The position numbers and the translations under genes were made by a program. Shown here in pieces: positions 17,030 to 26,384 of a DNA stretch of 63,587 nucleotides. The stretch spans positions 5,486 to 69,072 of the forward strand of contig NZ_BEWG01000067.1 in the NCBI RefSeq assembly GCF_002723835.1, written 5' to 3'. This DNA comes from Mycobacterium sp. shizuoka-1 (GTDB lineage: Bacteria; Actinomycetota; Actinomycetes; Mycobacteriales; Mycobacteriaceae). Every line of letters begins with the position of its first letter. The first letter of the stretch is position 1. Under the pieces are notes generated by a model. The model was not told the DNA's origin. It did no database searches and was given only the letters and a program-made list of their open reading frames with translations.

Positions 17030-18618
17030 CACCGGTACTGCGCGTGCGCGATCTGCGGGTGCGGATCGGTCGCGACGAGATCGTGCGCGGCGTCTCGTTC
17101 GACGTCGAGCCCGAGCAGACCCTGGGCATCGTCGGTGAATCGGGATCCGGCAAGACGATGACCGCGCTGGCGGCCACCGGTCTGCTCGACACCCCGGGCG
17201 CGGTGGTGACCGGCTCCAGTGCGCTTGCCGGCCAGGCAGATTCGGGAGCCACCCAGCTGATCGGTGCCACGTCCCGGGTACTGCGCAGTGTGCACGGCGG
17301 TCGGATCGGGTTCGTGTTCCAGGATCCCGGCACCTCACTCAATCCGCTGCTGACCCTCGATCGCCAGATCAGCGAAGCACTGCAGGCGCATCGCAACCTC
17401 ACCCGCAGGCAGGCCAGGGAACGGGCCGGCGAGCTGTTGGCGGCGGTCGGGCTACCCGATCCGGGACGGCGCCTGGACAGCTACCCGCACCAATTGTCCG
17501 GTGGTCAGCGCCAGCGGGTGATGGTGGCGATCGCCTTGTCCTGCAACCCCGAATTGCTCGTCGCCGACGAACCGACGACCGCACTGGATGTCACCACGCA
17601 GGCCCAGATCGTCGCGCTCGTCACCGAGCTGCAACGCGACTTCGGAACCGCGGTGGTGTGGATCAGCCACGACCTCGGCCTGGTCGGGCAGGTGGCCGAC
17701 ACGGTCGCGGTCCTACGCGACGGCGTCGCGGTGGAACAGGCGCCGATCCTGGACATCGTCGACCGCCCGCGCGATCCCTACACCCGGGAACTGCTCGACG
17801 CCCGGCCGCTGCTCGGGTCGGGCGGACCGGACGAGCCGCCGGCCGACGCTCCGGTGCTGGTCGAGGTCGACGGGCTTGCGGTGGAGTTCGACGGGATCCC
17901 GGCGGTCAAGGATCTGACGTTCCGGATCCGCCGCGGCACCACGTTGGGCCTGGTCGGTGAGTCCGGCTCGGGCAAGTCGACGGTGGCCGGTGTGCTGACC
18001 GGGCTGGTGACCCCGAGCTCGGGGACGGCCACGCTGGCCGGGGCGAGCGTTCTCGGGGTGCGCGGCGCCGAGGAGAAGGCGCTGCGCCGCCGGATCAGCC
18101 TGGTCTTGCAGGACCCGTTCTCGGCACTCGACCCGCGCACCCGGATCGGTTCGACGATCGCTGAACCCCTTGTGGTACACCGGATTCGGCATGGCCGCCA
18201 GGCCCGCGCCGAGCGGGTGGCCGAGCTGCTGGAGCTGGTCGGCCTGCCTGCCGAGTTCGCCGCACGCTACCCGCACGAACTGTCCGGCGGGCAGCGTCAG
18301 CGGGTGAGCATCGCGCGTGCGCTGGCGCTCGAGCCGGAGCTGGTGATCCTCGACGAGGCGACGGCCTCCCTGGACGTCTCGGTGCAGGCTCGGGTGCTGG
18401 ACCTGCTGACCGATCTGCAGCGCGAGCTGGGCCTGACCTATCTGTTCATCGCGCACGATCTGGCGGTGGTCGAGCGGATGAGTCACGAGGTGCTGGTGCT
18501 GCGCGACGGTGTCGCGGTCGAATACCGGCCGGCCGCCGAACTCCTCACCGCGCCGGCGCAGGACTACACCCGCACCTTGCTCGCCGCCGTACCACCGGCG
18601 CGACCGCGCACGAACTGA
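17026..18618 (+). CDS. dppD: Peptide ABC transporter fused double ATPase (DppD-like)
   Basis: A 530-residue protein holding two complete ABC ATPase domains, equivalent to DppD plus DppF. Domain 1 has Walker A GESGSGKT, signature LSGGQRQRV and Walker B LLVADEPTTALD. Domain 2 starts near residue 280 and has GESGSGKS, LSGGQRQRVSIARAL and LVILDEATASLD. Both nucleotide sites are therefore intact. The fused arrangement is usual for mycobacterial Dpp/Opp systems. The start overlaps the dppC stop (ATGA). A triplet-repeat protein gene begins one base after its stop. Confidence 0.87.
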   Translation: MTPVLRVRDLRVRIGRDEIVRGVSFDVEPEQTLGIVGESGSGKTMTALAATGLLDTPGAVVTGSSALAGQADSGATQLIGATSRVLRSVHGGRIGFVFQDPGTSLNPLLTLDRQISEALQAHRNLTRRQARERAGELLAAVGLPDPGRRLDSYPHQLSGGQRQRVMVAIALSCNPELLVADEPTTALDVTTQAQIVALVTELQRDFGTAVVWISHDLGLVGQVADTVAVLRDGVAVEQAPILDIVDRPRDPYTRELLDARPLLGSGGPDEPPADAPVLVEVDGLAVEFDGIPAVKDLTFRIRRGTTLGLVGESGSGKSTVAGVLTGLVTPSSGTATLAGASVLGVRGAEEKALRRRISLVLQDPFSALDPRTRIGSTIAEPLVVHRIRHGRQARAERVAELLELVGLPAEFAARYPHELSGGQRQRVSIARALALEPELVILDEATASLDVSVQARVLDLLTDLQRELGLTYLFIAHDLAVVERMSHEVLVLRDGVAVEYRPAAELLTAPAQDYTRTLLAAVPPARPRTN

Positions 18619-18619
18619 C

Positions 18620-19081
18620 ATGCTCGTGCATGTGAAAACTCTCGCCGTCATGAATCCACCCGAGTCGTCGACCGTGGCGGGTTCGGTCGCCACCGTCGAC
18701 AGCGCGGTGGTCGCTGGATCGGTGTCCACTCTGCGCAGTGCGGTGGTCGCCGGCTCCATCGCCACCAGCGGCAGCGCGGCGGTCAACGCGTCGATTGCCA
18801 CCGCCGGCAGCGCCGCTGTCGTCGGAGCGATTGCCACCGCGGGCAGCGCGCTCGTCGTCGGTTCCGTCGCCACCGCGGGCAGCGCCTTGATCTCGGGCAG
18901 CGTGCTGTCGGTGTTGTCCGCCCGGTTGGTCAAGTGCGTGGCGTGCCTGGCCTGTGTCGCGTGCCGCCGTTGTACGGCGTGTGTCGGCTGTGTGAGATGC
19001 GCCGACTGCGTGGGGTGTGTTGGGTGCTACAACTGCTCGGGACTGCGCAATGCAGTGGGGCTCCGCGACGTTCACGCCTAG
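18620..19081 (+). CDS. Triplet-repeat protein: Ser/Thr/Val repeats followed by twelve CxxC-spaced cysteines
   Basis: I cannot assign a function. The 153-residue protein has a short N-terminus (1-18). Seven 12-residue repeats follow (19-102, consensus close to VAGSVATAGSAL), then twelve cysteines at every third position from C106 to C139, and a short tail (SGLRNAVGLRDVHA). The two parts share one register: from residue 19 each third residue is V/I/L, S, T or A up to 103, and from 106 it is always Cys. Cys codons are mixed TGC and TGT, so this is not simple DNA repetition. There is no signal peptide or clear membrane helix. A solenoid or beta-helix with a cysteine ladder is one possibility, and metal binding is another. 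The ATG lies one base after the dppD stop; an in-frame ATG at 18650 is possible. Conserved uncharacterised actinobacterial proteins with Cys triplets may be relatives. Confidence 0.75.
   Translation: MLVHVKTLAVMNPPESSTVAGSVATVDSAVVAGSVSTLRSAVVAGSIATSGSAAVNASIATAGSAAVVGAIATAGSALVVGSVATAGSALISGSVLSVLSARLVKCVACLACVACRRCTACVGCVRCADCVGCVGCYNCSGLRNAVGLRDVHA
18674..18925 (+). repeat. Seven 36-base units encoding 12-residue Ser/Thr/Val repeats
   Basis: The units encode residues 19-102 of the triplet-repeat protein. Each 12-residue unit follows V-x-G-S-[VI]-x-T-x-x-S-A-x, with the last unit degenerate. Nucleotide similarity between units is moderate, with synonymous differences, so the array has been kept at protein level rather than freshly duplicated. 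Confidence 0.8.
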
Positions 19082-19114
19082 GTGATTGCTCGCCCCCACG
19101 GAAAGGGTCGGGCC

Positions 19115-19855
19115 ATGACACAGCTGGACGGGAAAGTCGCGTTGGTGACGGGGGCATCGTCGGGCCTCGGGGCGGCGACGGCGCAGCTGTTCGCCGAACG
19201 GGGTGCGACGGTGTTCGGCATCGCGCGCGACACCGAGCGGATGGCGACGGTGTTCGAATCGGTGCCCGGCGGCGGCTACGCCTCGGTCGACATCACCAGC
19301 GCACAGGCCTGCCGGGACGCGGTCGCGTTGTGCATCGAGCGGTTCGGCCGTCTCGATGTGCTGGTGAACGCGGCGGGGTTTCACCAGATGCGCAACACCA
19401 CCTCGGTCACTGACGAGGACTGGGATTACGACCTCGCGGTCAACCTCAACGGACCGTTCTACTTGATCAGGGCGGCCCTGCCGCACCTGTTGGAGGTCGG
19501 CGGCAACATCGTCAATGTCGCCTCCATCGCCGGCATCGAGGGCGAGGTCTATTCGGCGGCCTACTGCGCGGCCAAGCACGGCCTGGTCGGGATGACCAAA
19601 GCGCTGGCGATCGAGTACACCAAGGAACAGCTGCGGGTGAACGTGATCTGCCCGGGCGGGATGCTCACGCCCCAGGTGACCGAATTCAAGACCCCCGACG
19701 ATGCCGACTGGAACCTGATCATGCGGATCGCCGCGCCGCGCGGGATGATGGCGCCCGTCGACGTGGCGAAGGTGATCGCATTCCTGGCCAGCGACGACGC
19801 GGTCACCATCCATGGCGCCGTCTACAACGTCGACAACGGCAAGACGGCGGGCTAG
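19115..19855 (+). CDS. SDR family oxidoreductase
   Basis: A 246-residue classical short-chain dehydrogenase/reductase. It has TGASSGLGAA near residue 12, the NAAG motif (LVNAAGFHQ), an active-site serine in VASIAGIEG, and the catalytic Y-x-x-x-K in SAAYCAAKHG. The expected Asn in LAVNLNGPFY is also present. It is probably a cytoplasmic NAD(P)-dependent alcohol/ketone oxidoreductase of unknown substrate. The ATG at 19115 has an upstream purine stretch GGAAAGG and is preferred to an upstream in-frame GTG. It may be cotranscribed with the triplet-repeat gene, 33 bases away. Confidence 0.88.
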   Translation: MTQLDGKVALVTGASSGLGAATAQLFAERGATVFGIARDTERMATVFESVPGGGYASVDITSAQACRDAVALCIERFGRLDVLVNAAGFHQMRNTTSVTDEDWDYDLAVNLNGPFYLIRAALPHLLEVGGNIVNVASIAGIEGEVYSAAYCAAKHGLVGMTKALAIEYTKEQLRVNVICPGGMLTPQVTEFKTPDDADWNLIMRIAAPRGMMAPVDVAKVIAFLASDDAVTIHGAVYNVDNGKTAG

Positions 19856-19861
19856 GTGCAG

Positions 19862-20317
19862 CTAGGCGCGGCCCTCGAAGTGCCGCGAGATACCAGCGAG
19901 CATCTCGCGGTGCGCCGCCACCGCCTGGCGGACCGTCACACCCAGTAGCGGCCACGGCGCGGTGAACCGGATCCGTTCGGTCAGCCGGGTTCCCGTGGGA
20001 ATGGGGTCGAACGTGACCACCGAGTCCAGCACCACGTTGGGAAACTGGCGGGCCTGGGTCAGCACCGGGCCGGTCGTCGGAACGTCGAGTCGAGCCGTGT
20101 AGGTGATCGGCAGGGTCAGCGGCCCGAGCGGGATCTTGTCGCGCACCCGGTACACCTGCACATAACCGGCCGTCGACGCGGTGTGCGAGAGGGTCTGCAC
20201 CGACACCACCAGCGGGTGCACGTCGGCGATGTTGTTCAGATCGACGTAATGGTCCCGAACCTCATCGGGCGGCCCGGGAATGTCTTGGGCGACCACCCGT
20301 TCGACAGGGCCGGCCAT
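19862..20317 (-). CDS. SRPBCC family protein
   Basis: A 151-residue START/Bet v 1-like fold protein. The opening VERVVAQDIPGPPDEVRDHYVDLNNIADVHP is the usual first strand and helix of polyketide-cyclase-like SRPBCC proteins, and LTERIRFTAPWPLLG plus a C-terminal helix complete the barrel. These proteins bind hydrophobic ligands in an inner cavity; the ligand here is unknown. The gene follows the DUF732 gene by 6 bases on the same strand and is convergent with the SDR gene. Confidence 0.78.
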   Translation of the reverse strand: MAGPVERVVAQDIPGPPDEVRDHYVDLNNIADVHPLVVSVQTLSHTASTAGYVQVYRVRDKIPLGPLTLPITYTARLDVPTTGPVLTQARQFPNVVLDSVVTFDPIPTGTRLTERIRFTAPWPLLGVTVRQAVAAHREMLAGISRHFEGRA

Positions 20318-20323
20318 CGGGAG

Positions 20324-20662
20324 TTACTGAACAGCCGCCCGCTGGAGCACGCCCACCTGATCCGGGCAGTAGGTGCTGATCGCAGCGCCGAGGAACTGCA
20401 GGGCCTGGCCCTGGGTGCTGCCCAGCGGCAGGTTGGTCAGGATGAACTTGGCCGACGCGTAGGTGTCCTGGTCCAGTCCGGTGGCCAGTCGCTTGCAGGT
20501 GATCTTGCCGATCCAGGCGTTGTAATCACGAGGCCCGTAGATGCCGTACGTGTGGAGCTGGTTGGCGAAATCCGTGTCGGGATCGGCGTGCGACGGCGCG
20601 GCCAGGACGATCGGCGCGGCGACGGCCGCGGCAGCGGCCATGGCAAGCCTCGTAACGTTCAT
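20324..20662 (-). CDS. Secreted DUF732 protein
   Basis: A 112-residue exported protein. The signal peptide (MNVTRLAMAAAAAVAAPIVL) ends near APSHA-DP. The mature part carries the DUF732 pattern: DTDFANQLHTYGIYG, a first Cys in GKITCKRLATG and a second in AISTYCPDQV, probably a disulfide. The family is nearly restricted to mycobacteria and relatives and has no established function. The ATG at 20662 is chosen because it begins the signal peptide. Confidence 0.82.
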   Translation of the reverse strand: MNVTRLAMAAAAAVAAPIVLAAPSHADPDTDFANQLHTYGIYGPRDYNAWIGKITCKRLATGLDQDTYASAKFILTNLPLGSTQGQALQFLGAAISTYCPDQVGVLQRAAVQ

Positions 20663-20972
20663 GGCCAAGATTGTAGGGCAGCTAACCAGTGCGGTACGAG
20701 GCATCCCGCACAATTGCCCGTGTGCTGTCCGAATCTCAGTCCGGGGCATGATGTGACCTCGGGCACGAATGCCGAGGGGGGATCGATCGGCGGCGCTACC
20801 GGAGGGTATCGTCCGATCAGTTAAGTGAGCTAATCTCTTACGTTAAATCAGCTAAGCTGTCGCGACGCGAAGAAAATGGGGTTGAGATGGGACGGACGGC
20901 CGCGCTCACGAACGGCGCAGAAGGAGTCACCGCGCTGTCCGTGTCGGCCTCGTAGTCTCGTCGGGGAATCCT
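20663..20972. promoter_or_regulatory. Divergent intergenic region upstream of mmpS-mmpL with repeated boxes
   Basis: This 310-base region is more AT-rich in its centre (20816-20856) than its surroundings. Two near-identical boxes, ATCAGTTAAG (20816-20825) and ATCAGCTAAG (20847-20856), lie 31 bases apart, about three helical turns. AGCTAA also occurs at 20828-20833 and 20850-20855, 22 bases apart. These may be regulator sites or promoter elements for mmpS. A 22-codon frame (20887-20955) precedes mmpS but has no supporting homology. No other gene was seen. Confidence 0.4.
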
Positions 20973-21404
20973 ATGGTCAAGGCATTGAGGCGGGCATGGA
21001 TCCCGCTGGTCATCGTGATCGTGGTGGCACTCGCCGGATTCGGCGTCTTCCGGCTGCACGGCGTGTTCGGCAAAACCGAGCTCACCCGGCCCGGCAGCGG
21101 CCTGGCCAATGACACCAAGCCGTTCAACCCCAAAGAAGTCACCTATCAGATCTTCGGCCCGGCCGGCGCGGTGGCGACCATCAACTACCTCGATCTCGAC
21201 GCGCAGCCGCAGATCGTCCGCGACATCGCGCTGCCCTGGTCACTAACGCTGACCACGACCGCCCCGGCGGCCAGCGCCAACGTGGTCGCCCAGGGTGACA
21301 CCGACACCATCGGCTGCCGCATCCTGGTCGACGGTGTGCTCAAGGACGAGAAGACCTCCACCGGTGTCAACGCCCAGACCTTCTGCCTGGTGAAGTCCGC
21401 ATGA
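20973..21404 (+). CDS. MmpS family membrane accessory protein
   Basis: A 143-residue protein with one N-terminal membrane helix ([17 protein letters not shown]) and a periplasmic domain of about 110 residues. The motifs [19 protein letters not shown] and [11 protein letters not shown] are characteristic of MmpS, as are two cysteines (GCRILVDG and TFCLVKSA) likely to form a disulfide. MmpS proteins work with the adjacent MmpL in exporting lipids or siderophores. The mmpL ATG overlaps its stop (ATGA). Confidence 0.92.
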   Translation: MVKALRRAWIPLVIVIVVALAGFGVFRLHGVFGKTELTRPGSGLANDTKPFNPKEVTYQIFGPAGAVATINYLDLDAQPQIVRDIALPWSLTLTTTAPAASANVVAQGDTDTIGCRILVDGVLKDEKTSTGVNAQTFCLVKSA

Positions 21405-24286
21405 CCGATCTCCAGACTCCACCGAAGAAGAACCCGCTCATCCCGCGGTTCGTCCGGGCGTTCTCGGTGCCGATCGTGCTGTTGTGGCTCGGGCTCGTCG
21501 TCGTCCTCAGCGTCGCCGTGCCCTCGCTGGAGCAGGTGAGCCAAGAACACACGGTGTCGTTGGCACCCGATGACGCGCCGTCGATGCAGGCCATGAAGAA
21601 GGTCGGCAAGGACTTTCAGGAGTTCGACTCCAACAGCAGCGCGATGGTGCTGCTGGAAAGCGACCAGCCCCTGGGGGCGGAGGCGCACCACTATTACGAC
21701 AATCTGATCCAGAAGCTGCGCGCGGACACCAAGCACGTCGAACATGTCCAGGACTTCTGGGGCGACCCGCTGACCGCAGCGGGTGCCCAGAGCGCCGACG
21801 GCAAGGCCGCCTACGTCCAGCTCTATCTGGCCGGCAACCAGGGCGAGGCCCTGGCCAACGAGTCGATCGACGCGGTCACCAAGATCGTCAACGCCAATCC
21901 GCCGCCGCCCGGGATGAAGGTCTACGTCACCGGCCCGACGGCGCTGAGCCACGATCAGCACAACGCGGGCGACTCCGCGGTGAAGATCATCGAGGGCATC
22001 ACCATAGCGGTCATCTTCGTGATGCTGCTCTTGGTCTACCGGTCCATCACGACCGTGATCCTCGTGCTGCTCATGGTGTTCACCGAACTCACCGCAGCCC
22101 GGGGCGTCATCGCCTTCCTGGGCAACTACGAGATCATCGGCCTGTCGACGTTCGCGGTGAACCTGCTGGCCACGTTGGCCATCGCCGCGGCGACCGACTA
22201 CGCGATCTTCCTCATCGGCCGCTACCACGAGGCAAGGCTGGCCGGTGAAGACCGCGAGACGGCCTTCTACTCGATGTACCACGGCACCGCACACGTGATC
22301 CTGGGCTCCGGCCTGACGATCGCGGGTGCGACCTTCTGCCTGCACTTCACCCGGTTGCCGTACTTCAAGTCGCTGGGCTTCCCGCTGGCCATCGGCATGC
22401 TGGTGGTGGTCTTCGCTGCGCTGACGTTGGGTGCCGCCGTCATCGCGATCGGCGCCCGGTTCGGCTTGTTCGAGCCCAAGCGGAAGATGAACACCCGGAT
22501 GTGGCGCCGGGTCGGCACTTCGGTGGTGCGCTGGCCGGGGCCGATTCTCGTCGCCTCGATTGCCCTGTCCCTGGTCGGGCTGTTGGCGTTGCCCTCGTAC
22601 AAAACCAACTACAACGACCGCTACTACCTGCCCGCCGACATCCCCGCCAATCAGGGCTACGCGGCCGCCGACCGGCACTTCCCGCAAGCCCGGATGAATC
22701 CCGAGCTGTTGCTCATCGAGACCGACCACGATGTCCGGAACCCCGCCGACATGTTGGTCATCGATCGAATTGCCAAGTCGGTCTTCCACATCCCCGGCAT
22801 CGGCCGCGTGCAAACCATCACCCGTCCGCTGGGCACCCCGATCGAGCACACCTCGATCCCGTTCATCATCAGCATGCAGGGCACCAACCAGACGATGAAC
22901 ATGTCCTATCTGCAGGACCGCATGAAGGACATGCTGAAGATGGGCGACGAGATGCAGGTCACCATCGACACGATGGAACGCATGCTCGCCCTGACCAAGG
23001 ACATGGTGGGCATCACCCACAACATGGTGGCCAAGACCAAGCAGATGGTCGCCGACACCAACGAGATCCGGGACAACCTGGCCGATTTCGACGATTTCTT
23101 CCGGCCGATCCGCAACTACTTCTACTGGGAACCGCACTGCTTCGACATCCCGCTGTGCTGGTCCATGCGGTCGATCTTCGACTCACTCGACGGGATCGAC
23201 ACGCTCAGTGACGATCTCGCGTCCATGGTGGTCGACATGGACAAGCTCGACGTGCTGATGCCGAAGATGGTCGAGATCATGCCGCCGATGATCGCCACCA
23301 TGAAGGCGATGAAGACCACGATGCTGACCATGCAGTCCACGATGGGTGGCCTGCAAGATCAGATGCAGGCCATGCAGGAGAACGCGACCGCACTGGGCGC
23401 GGCCTACGACGCGTCGAAGAACGACGACTCGTTCTACCTGCCGCCCGAGGTCTTCGACAACCCCGAGTTCAAGCGCGGCCTGAAGATGTTCGTCTCGCCA
23501 GACGGAAAAGCGGTGCGGTTCATCATCTCCCACGAAGGAGATCCCGCGACGCCGGAAGGCATCTCGCACATCGACAAGATCAAGAACGCCGCGTTCGAGG
23601 CCATCAAGGGCACCCCGATGGAAGGCTCTCGGGTCTACCTGGGTGGTACCGCATCGGTCTACAAGGACATGCAGCACGGTGCGAACTACGACCTGTTGAT
23701 CGCCGGGATCGCCGCGCTGGCATTGATTTTCGTCATCATGCTGGTGATCACCCGAAGCGTGGTGGCGGCGGCGGTGATCGTAGGCACGGTACTGCTGTCC
23801 CTTGGTACGTCGTTCGGTCTCTCGGTGCTGCTGTGGCAGCACATCCTCGGCCAGCCGCTGCACTGGCTGGTGATCGCGATGGCGGTGATCATCCTGCTGG
23901 CGGTGGGTTCGGACTACAACCTGCTCTTGGTGGCCCGGTTCAAGGAAGAGATCCACGCCGGGCTCAACACCGGCATCATCCGGGCGATGGCAGGAAGCGG
24001 TTCGGTGGTCACGTCGGCCGGCTTGGTGTTCGCCTTCACCATGGCATCGATGTCAGTGAGCCCGCTGCGGGTCGGCGGCCAGGTGGGAACCACCATCGCA
24101 CTGGGCCTGTTGTTCGACACGCTGGTGATCCGCTCGTTCATGACGCCGTCGATCGCCGCCCTGCTCGGCCGGTGGTTCTGGTGGCCACAGCGGGTCCGGC
24201 AGCGTCCGCTACCGCAACCATGGCCCGAACCGAAGCAGGCGACGGATCACCCATCGGTGGACGCGGGCGCCCCGCCGAAGACCTGA
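21401..24286 (+). CDS. MmpL family RND transporter (with MmpS)
   Basis: A 961-residue RND-superfamily exporter. It has two MMPL halves, each with transmembrane clusters and the Asp-Tyr proton-relay motif: ATDYAIF near residue 265 and GSDYNLLL near 837. Between the halves lies a Met-rich, coiled-coil-forming periplasmic insert ([15 protein letters not shown] through MQAMQENA), typical of the MmpL4/MmpL5 group, which with MmpS exports siderophores or glycopeptidolipid-type lipids. The substrate cannot be settled here. It is cotranscribed with mmpS and closely related to the second MmpL at 40398. Confidence 0.92.
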   Translation: MTDLQTPPKKNPLIPRFVRAFSVPIVLLWLGLVVVLSVAVPSLEQVSQEHTVSLAPDDAPSMQAMKKVGKDFQEFDSNSSAMVLLESDQPLGAEAHHYYDNLIQKLRADTKHVEHVQDFWGDPLTAAGAQSADGKAAYVQLYLAGNQGEALANESIDAVTKIVNANPPPPGMKVYVTGPTALSHDQHNAGDSAVKIIEGITIAVIFVMLLLVYRSITTVILVLLMVFTELTAARGVIAFLGNYEIIGLSTFAVNLLATLAIAAATDYAIFLIGRYHEARLAGEDRETAFYSMYHGTAHVILGSGLTIAGATFCLHFTRLPYFKSLGFPLAIGMLVVVFAALTLGAAVIAIGARFGLFEPKRKMNTRMWRRVGTSVVRWPGPILVASIALSLVGLLALPSYKTNYNDRYYLPADIPANQGYAAADRHFPQARMNPELLLIETDHDVRNPADMLVIDRIAKSVFHIPGIGRVQTITRPLGTPIEHTSIPFIISMQGTNQTMNMSYLQDRMKDMLKMGDEMQVTIDTMERMLALTKDMVGITHNMVAKTKQMVADTNEIRDNLADFDDFFRPIRNYFYWEPHCFDIPLCWSMRSIFDSLDGIDTLSDDLASMVVDMDKLDVLMPKMVEIMPPMIATMKAMKTTMLTMQSTMGGLQDQMQAMQENATALGAAYDASKNDDSFYLPPEVFDNPEFKRGLKMFVSPDGKAVRFIISHEGDPATPEGISHIDKIKNAAFEAIKGTPMEGSRVYLGGTASVYKDMQHGANYDLLIAGIAALALIFVIMLVITRSVVAAAVIVGTVLLSLGTSFGLSVLLWQHILGQPLHWLVIAMAVIILLAVGSDYNLLLVARFKEEIHAGLNTGIIRAMAGSGSVVTSAGLVFAFTMASMSVSPLRVGGQVGTTIALGLLFDTLVIRSFMTPSIAALLGRWFWWPQRVRQRPLPQPWPEPKQATDHPSVDAGAPPKT

Positions 24287-24404
24287 CGGGTCGTCGGCTG
24301 TTGGCACCTGTTCAGCTGCCGTTCGCGCACTGGCAAGTCCGGCCATGACTTTGCTGTCATCCTTGACGACAGCCCCGTGAGCCGGCCGTCCAGGAAGGAC
24401 CCTG

Positions 24405-24692
24405 ATGTCGCTCGACCTGCGCTACGTCGCACCGTTGCTGATCGCCGTTGGCGCTTCGATTGCCTTGGCCCCGTTGGCCGTTGCCGATCCCCCGAGCATC
24501 CCCGAGCCCGGGTCGGAGTCGGCCGCCGCCACCATCCGTGACCTCGACGCCGCCGGCTATGACGTGCAATTGCAGTATGAGAACGGGGCTCCGCTTTCCC
24601 CACTGTCGCAGTGCACCGTGACGGATATCAACACAACGGGTTCGGCAGGTAGCCAAGGCCTCGCTTTCGTCACCATCAACTGCCCCAAGTAA
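24405..24692 (+). CDS. Small secreted protein
   Basis: A 95-residue protein with a signal peptide (VAPLLIAVGASIALAPLAVA) cleaved before DPPSIPEPGSES. The mature part of about 65 residues has two cysteines (SQCTVTDI and INCPK) that could pair. A strong SD (AGGAAGGA) precedes the ATG. Similar short secreted proteins with this Asp-Leu-Asp-Ala-Ala-Gly-Tyr-Asp-Val opening are common in mycobacteria and uncharacterised. It is convergent with the phosphotransferase gene, 2 bases apart. Confidence 0.78.
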   Translation: MSLDLRYVAPLLIAVGASIALAPLAVADPPSIPEPGSESAAATIRDLDAAGYDVQLQYENGAPLSPLSQCTVTDINTTGSAGSQGLAFVTINCPK

Positions 24693-24694
24693 TC

Positions 24695-25846
24695 TCAGCG
24701 ATTCAGTCGCAACGCGGCGACGGTGTCGAGTTCTTCCAGCGCCGTCACCGCACGCCGTAAGCCCTCCATGGCGATGGCGTCGTCCTGCATGCCGCCGAGG
24801 CCCGCCGTCGCCAGCCCCGAAATGTACGGGTGCACAACGGCTTGCCGGTAGCGCGTCCACAACTCGTCGTGATCCAGGAGCGGGCCGCCGCGGGCGGCCA
24901 GCGCGCTGCGGTAGGTGCCGAGGAGGTCACGTTCCACACGTGACCGGTCGCCGGAAGGCGTGCCGAGCACGATCGCATACGCCAGGTCGCGGGACGGGTG
25001 GCCACGGCGGACGACCTGCCAGTCGAGCAGACCGGCGCGCCCGTCGCGGAGGTAGGTGTTTCCCGGGTGACAGTCACCGTGCAGAACGGTATGCGGACCG
25101 CTGTCGATCGTGGCCAGGGCCGCTGGAAGGTCCGTCCAGATATCGCGGCCCGCAGCCACCGGTATCGACGTCGAGCGGGCCAGCCGGCGCGCCGACGCCC
25201 GGAGCACCGTGGGCGTCATCAGATTGGCCGGGTCCTCCGACGGCGCCAGCAGCCAGCCGAATTGCCCACCCTCGCCATGCTTTTGGGGCAACCGGCCCCA
25301 GAACGTGGCGTGCAGGCCCGCCAGCACCTCGACCAGTTGCGCCATCTGGTCGGCCGACAGGGGGTGCAGCGTGTCCGGGAACTGGCATGACGAGGTGGGC
25401 ATGTCCTCGAGCACGATGACATAACGACCGGTCAGCGTGTCGAAGGCCGACCCGTACGAGAGGGGAACGCTCGCACCGAGTTCGGGGGCAAGCTCGCGGT
25501 AGAAGCGTGCCTCGGTCGCGCCGAGGCCGGCCAGTTCGCCCAGCATTCTGATGCCGGCCCCCGCGGCCGACATCTTCACGAACACCGAAGGGGGCACACC
25601 GTCTCCGCTGAGGCCCAGCCGGGCTCGGCTCGATGTCCCCGCCGCGCCGCCGAGGCGAGTCACCGAGTCGACCCGTCGGCCGAGGATGCCCGACAGGGTG
25701 CCGGGGGTCAGATCCGTGATCCGGCGCGGGAACGACCGCGCCGCCCCCAGCGCACCGTCCAGGGCGACGCGCCGCGCACCGCGGCCAACGTGGGCGCCGA
25801 AGCGCACAACCGAACGCACTGTCGGACCATACCGCCGCGTCAGCAC
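24695..25846 (-). CDS. Phosphotransferase family protein (APH/choline kinase fold)
   Basis: A protein of about 383 residues with an aminoglycoside-phosphotransferase-like kinase fold. Motifs are VFVKMSAAG (ATP-lysine), VLEDM, the catalytic loop HGDCHPGN and the metal-binding DWQVV. Actinobacterial members with this layout usually act on small hydroxylated metabolites rather than antibiotics; the substrate is unknown. Its start is uncertain. A GTG at 25846 is chosen because longer versions run into the divergent SRPBCC gene; a GTG at 25819 is possible. Confidence 0.72.
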   Translation of the reverse strand: MLTRRYGPTVRSVVRFGAHVGRGARRVALDGALGAARSFPRRITDLTPGTLSGILGRRVDSVTRLGGAAGTSSRARLGLSGDGVPPSVFVKMSAAGAGIRMLGELAGLGATEARFYRELAPELGASVPLSYGSAFDTLTGRYVIVLEDMPTSSCQFPDTLHPLSADQMAQLVEVLAGLHATFWGRLPQKHGEGGQFGWLLAPSEDPANLMTPTVLRASARRLARSTSIPVAAGRDIWTDLPAALATIDSGPHTVLHGDCHPGNTYLRDGRAGLLDWQVVRRGHPSRDLAYAIVLGTPSGDRSRVERDLLGTYRSALAARGGPLLDHDELWTRYRQAVVHPYISGLATAGLGGMQDDAIAMEGLRRAVTALEELDTVAALRLNR

Positions 25847-25910
25847 TAAAGTTACAGATCGGCGTGAATGTGTAAACTGCCCGAGACAGCCGACCAGAAA
25901 GGCGACCCCC

Positions 25911-26384
25911 TTGGGCATCGTGACCACGAGTTCGGCGACGGCGTTGCGTCAGTCACCGGAGACGATCTACGACTTCGTCACCAATCCCGCGAACTGGACC
26001 AAGACGTACCCGGGAAGCAACTACGTGGGCAAGCTCGACGCCCTGCCGCTGACGGTCGGCGACACCTGGGAGGAAGGCGGCCCCGACTCCGACCGCATCT
26101 TCACCTGGCATCTGGCCATCGCCGAGCGGCCGAAGCTGTGGGTGTTCACCTCCGTCGGCCGGCTCGGCCACGACCGAGCGGGCAACGGCGGCATGGACGG
26201 CCGGATCACCGTCGAGTACCGCTTCAGCCGGCCAGGTGAGGATGTCACCCTCTTCACCCGCACGATGACCATCGAGGCGCCCAAGGATGCCCCGATGCCC
26301 GACGAGTTCTTCCGAATCGTCAACCCGGCCAACATCGATCGCTATCACGCCGCGATCGCCCGGGAGCTCAGCCGATCCCGTTGA
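25911..26384 (+). CDS. SRPBCC family protein
   Basis: A 157-residue START-like ligand-binding protein. TALRQSPETIYDFVTNPANW is the first strand-helix unit, GDTWEEGGPDSDRIFTWHL the central strands, and a C-terminal helix (NPANIDRYHAAIARELSRS) closes the cavity. A purine-rich SD (GAAAGG) sits 8 bases before a TTG at 25911, which is preferred over the GTG at 25920. Its end overlaps the convergent lipoprotein gene by 17 bases. The ligand is unknown. Confidence 0.73.
   Translation: MGIVTTSSATALRQSPETIYDFVTNPANWTKTYPGSNYVGKLDALPLTVGDTWEEGGPDSDRIFTWHLAIAERPKLWVFTSVGRLGHDRAGNGGMDGRITVEYRFSRPGEDVTLFTRTMTIEAPKDAPMPDEFFRIVNPANIDRYHAAIARELSRSR

Noticed and set aside
18674..19036. Interpretation as an insect-type antifreeze beta-helix or a metallothionein
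   Set aside because: The 12-residue period and Cys richness resemble these superficially, but TxT ice-binding faces are absent and the strict CxxC spacing differs from metallothioneins. No function is claimed.
20887..20955. 22-codon leader frame before mmpS
   Set aside because: No strong SD and no conservation evidence; kept only as a remark.
21185..23137. Long minus-strand open frame of about 650 codons opposite the first mmpL; a similar one at 40320-42257
   Set aside because: Antisense to clear MmpL sequence, His/Asp/Arg/Gln-rich composition and no recognisable domain. High-GC codon bias opens such frames.
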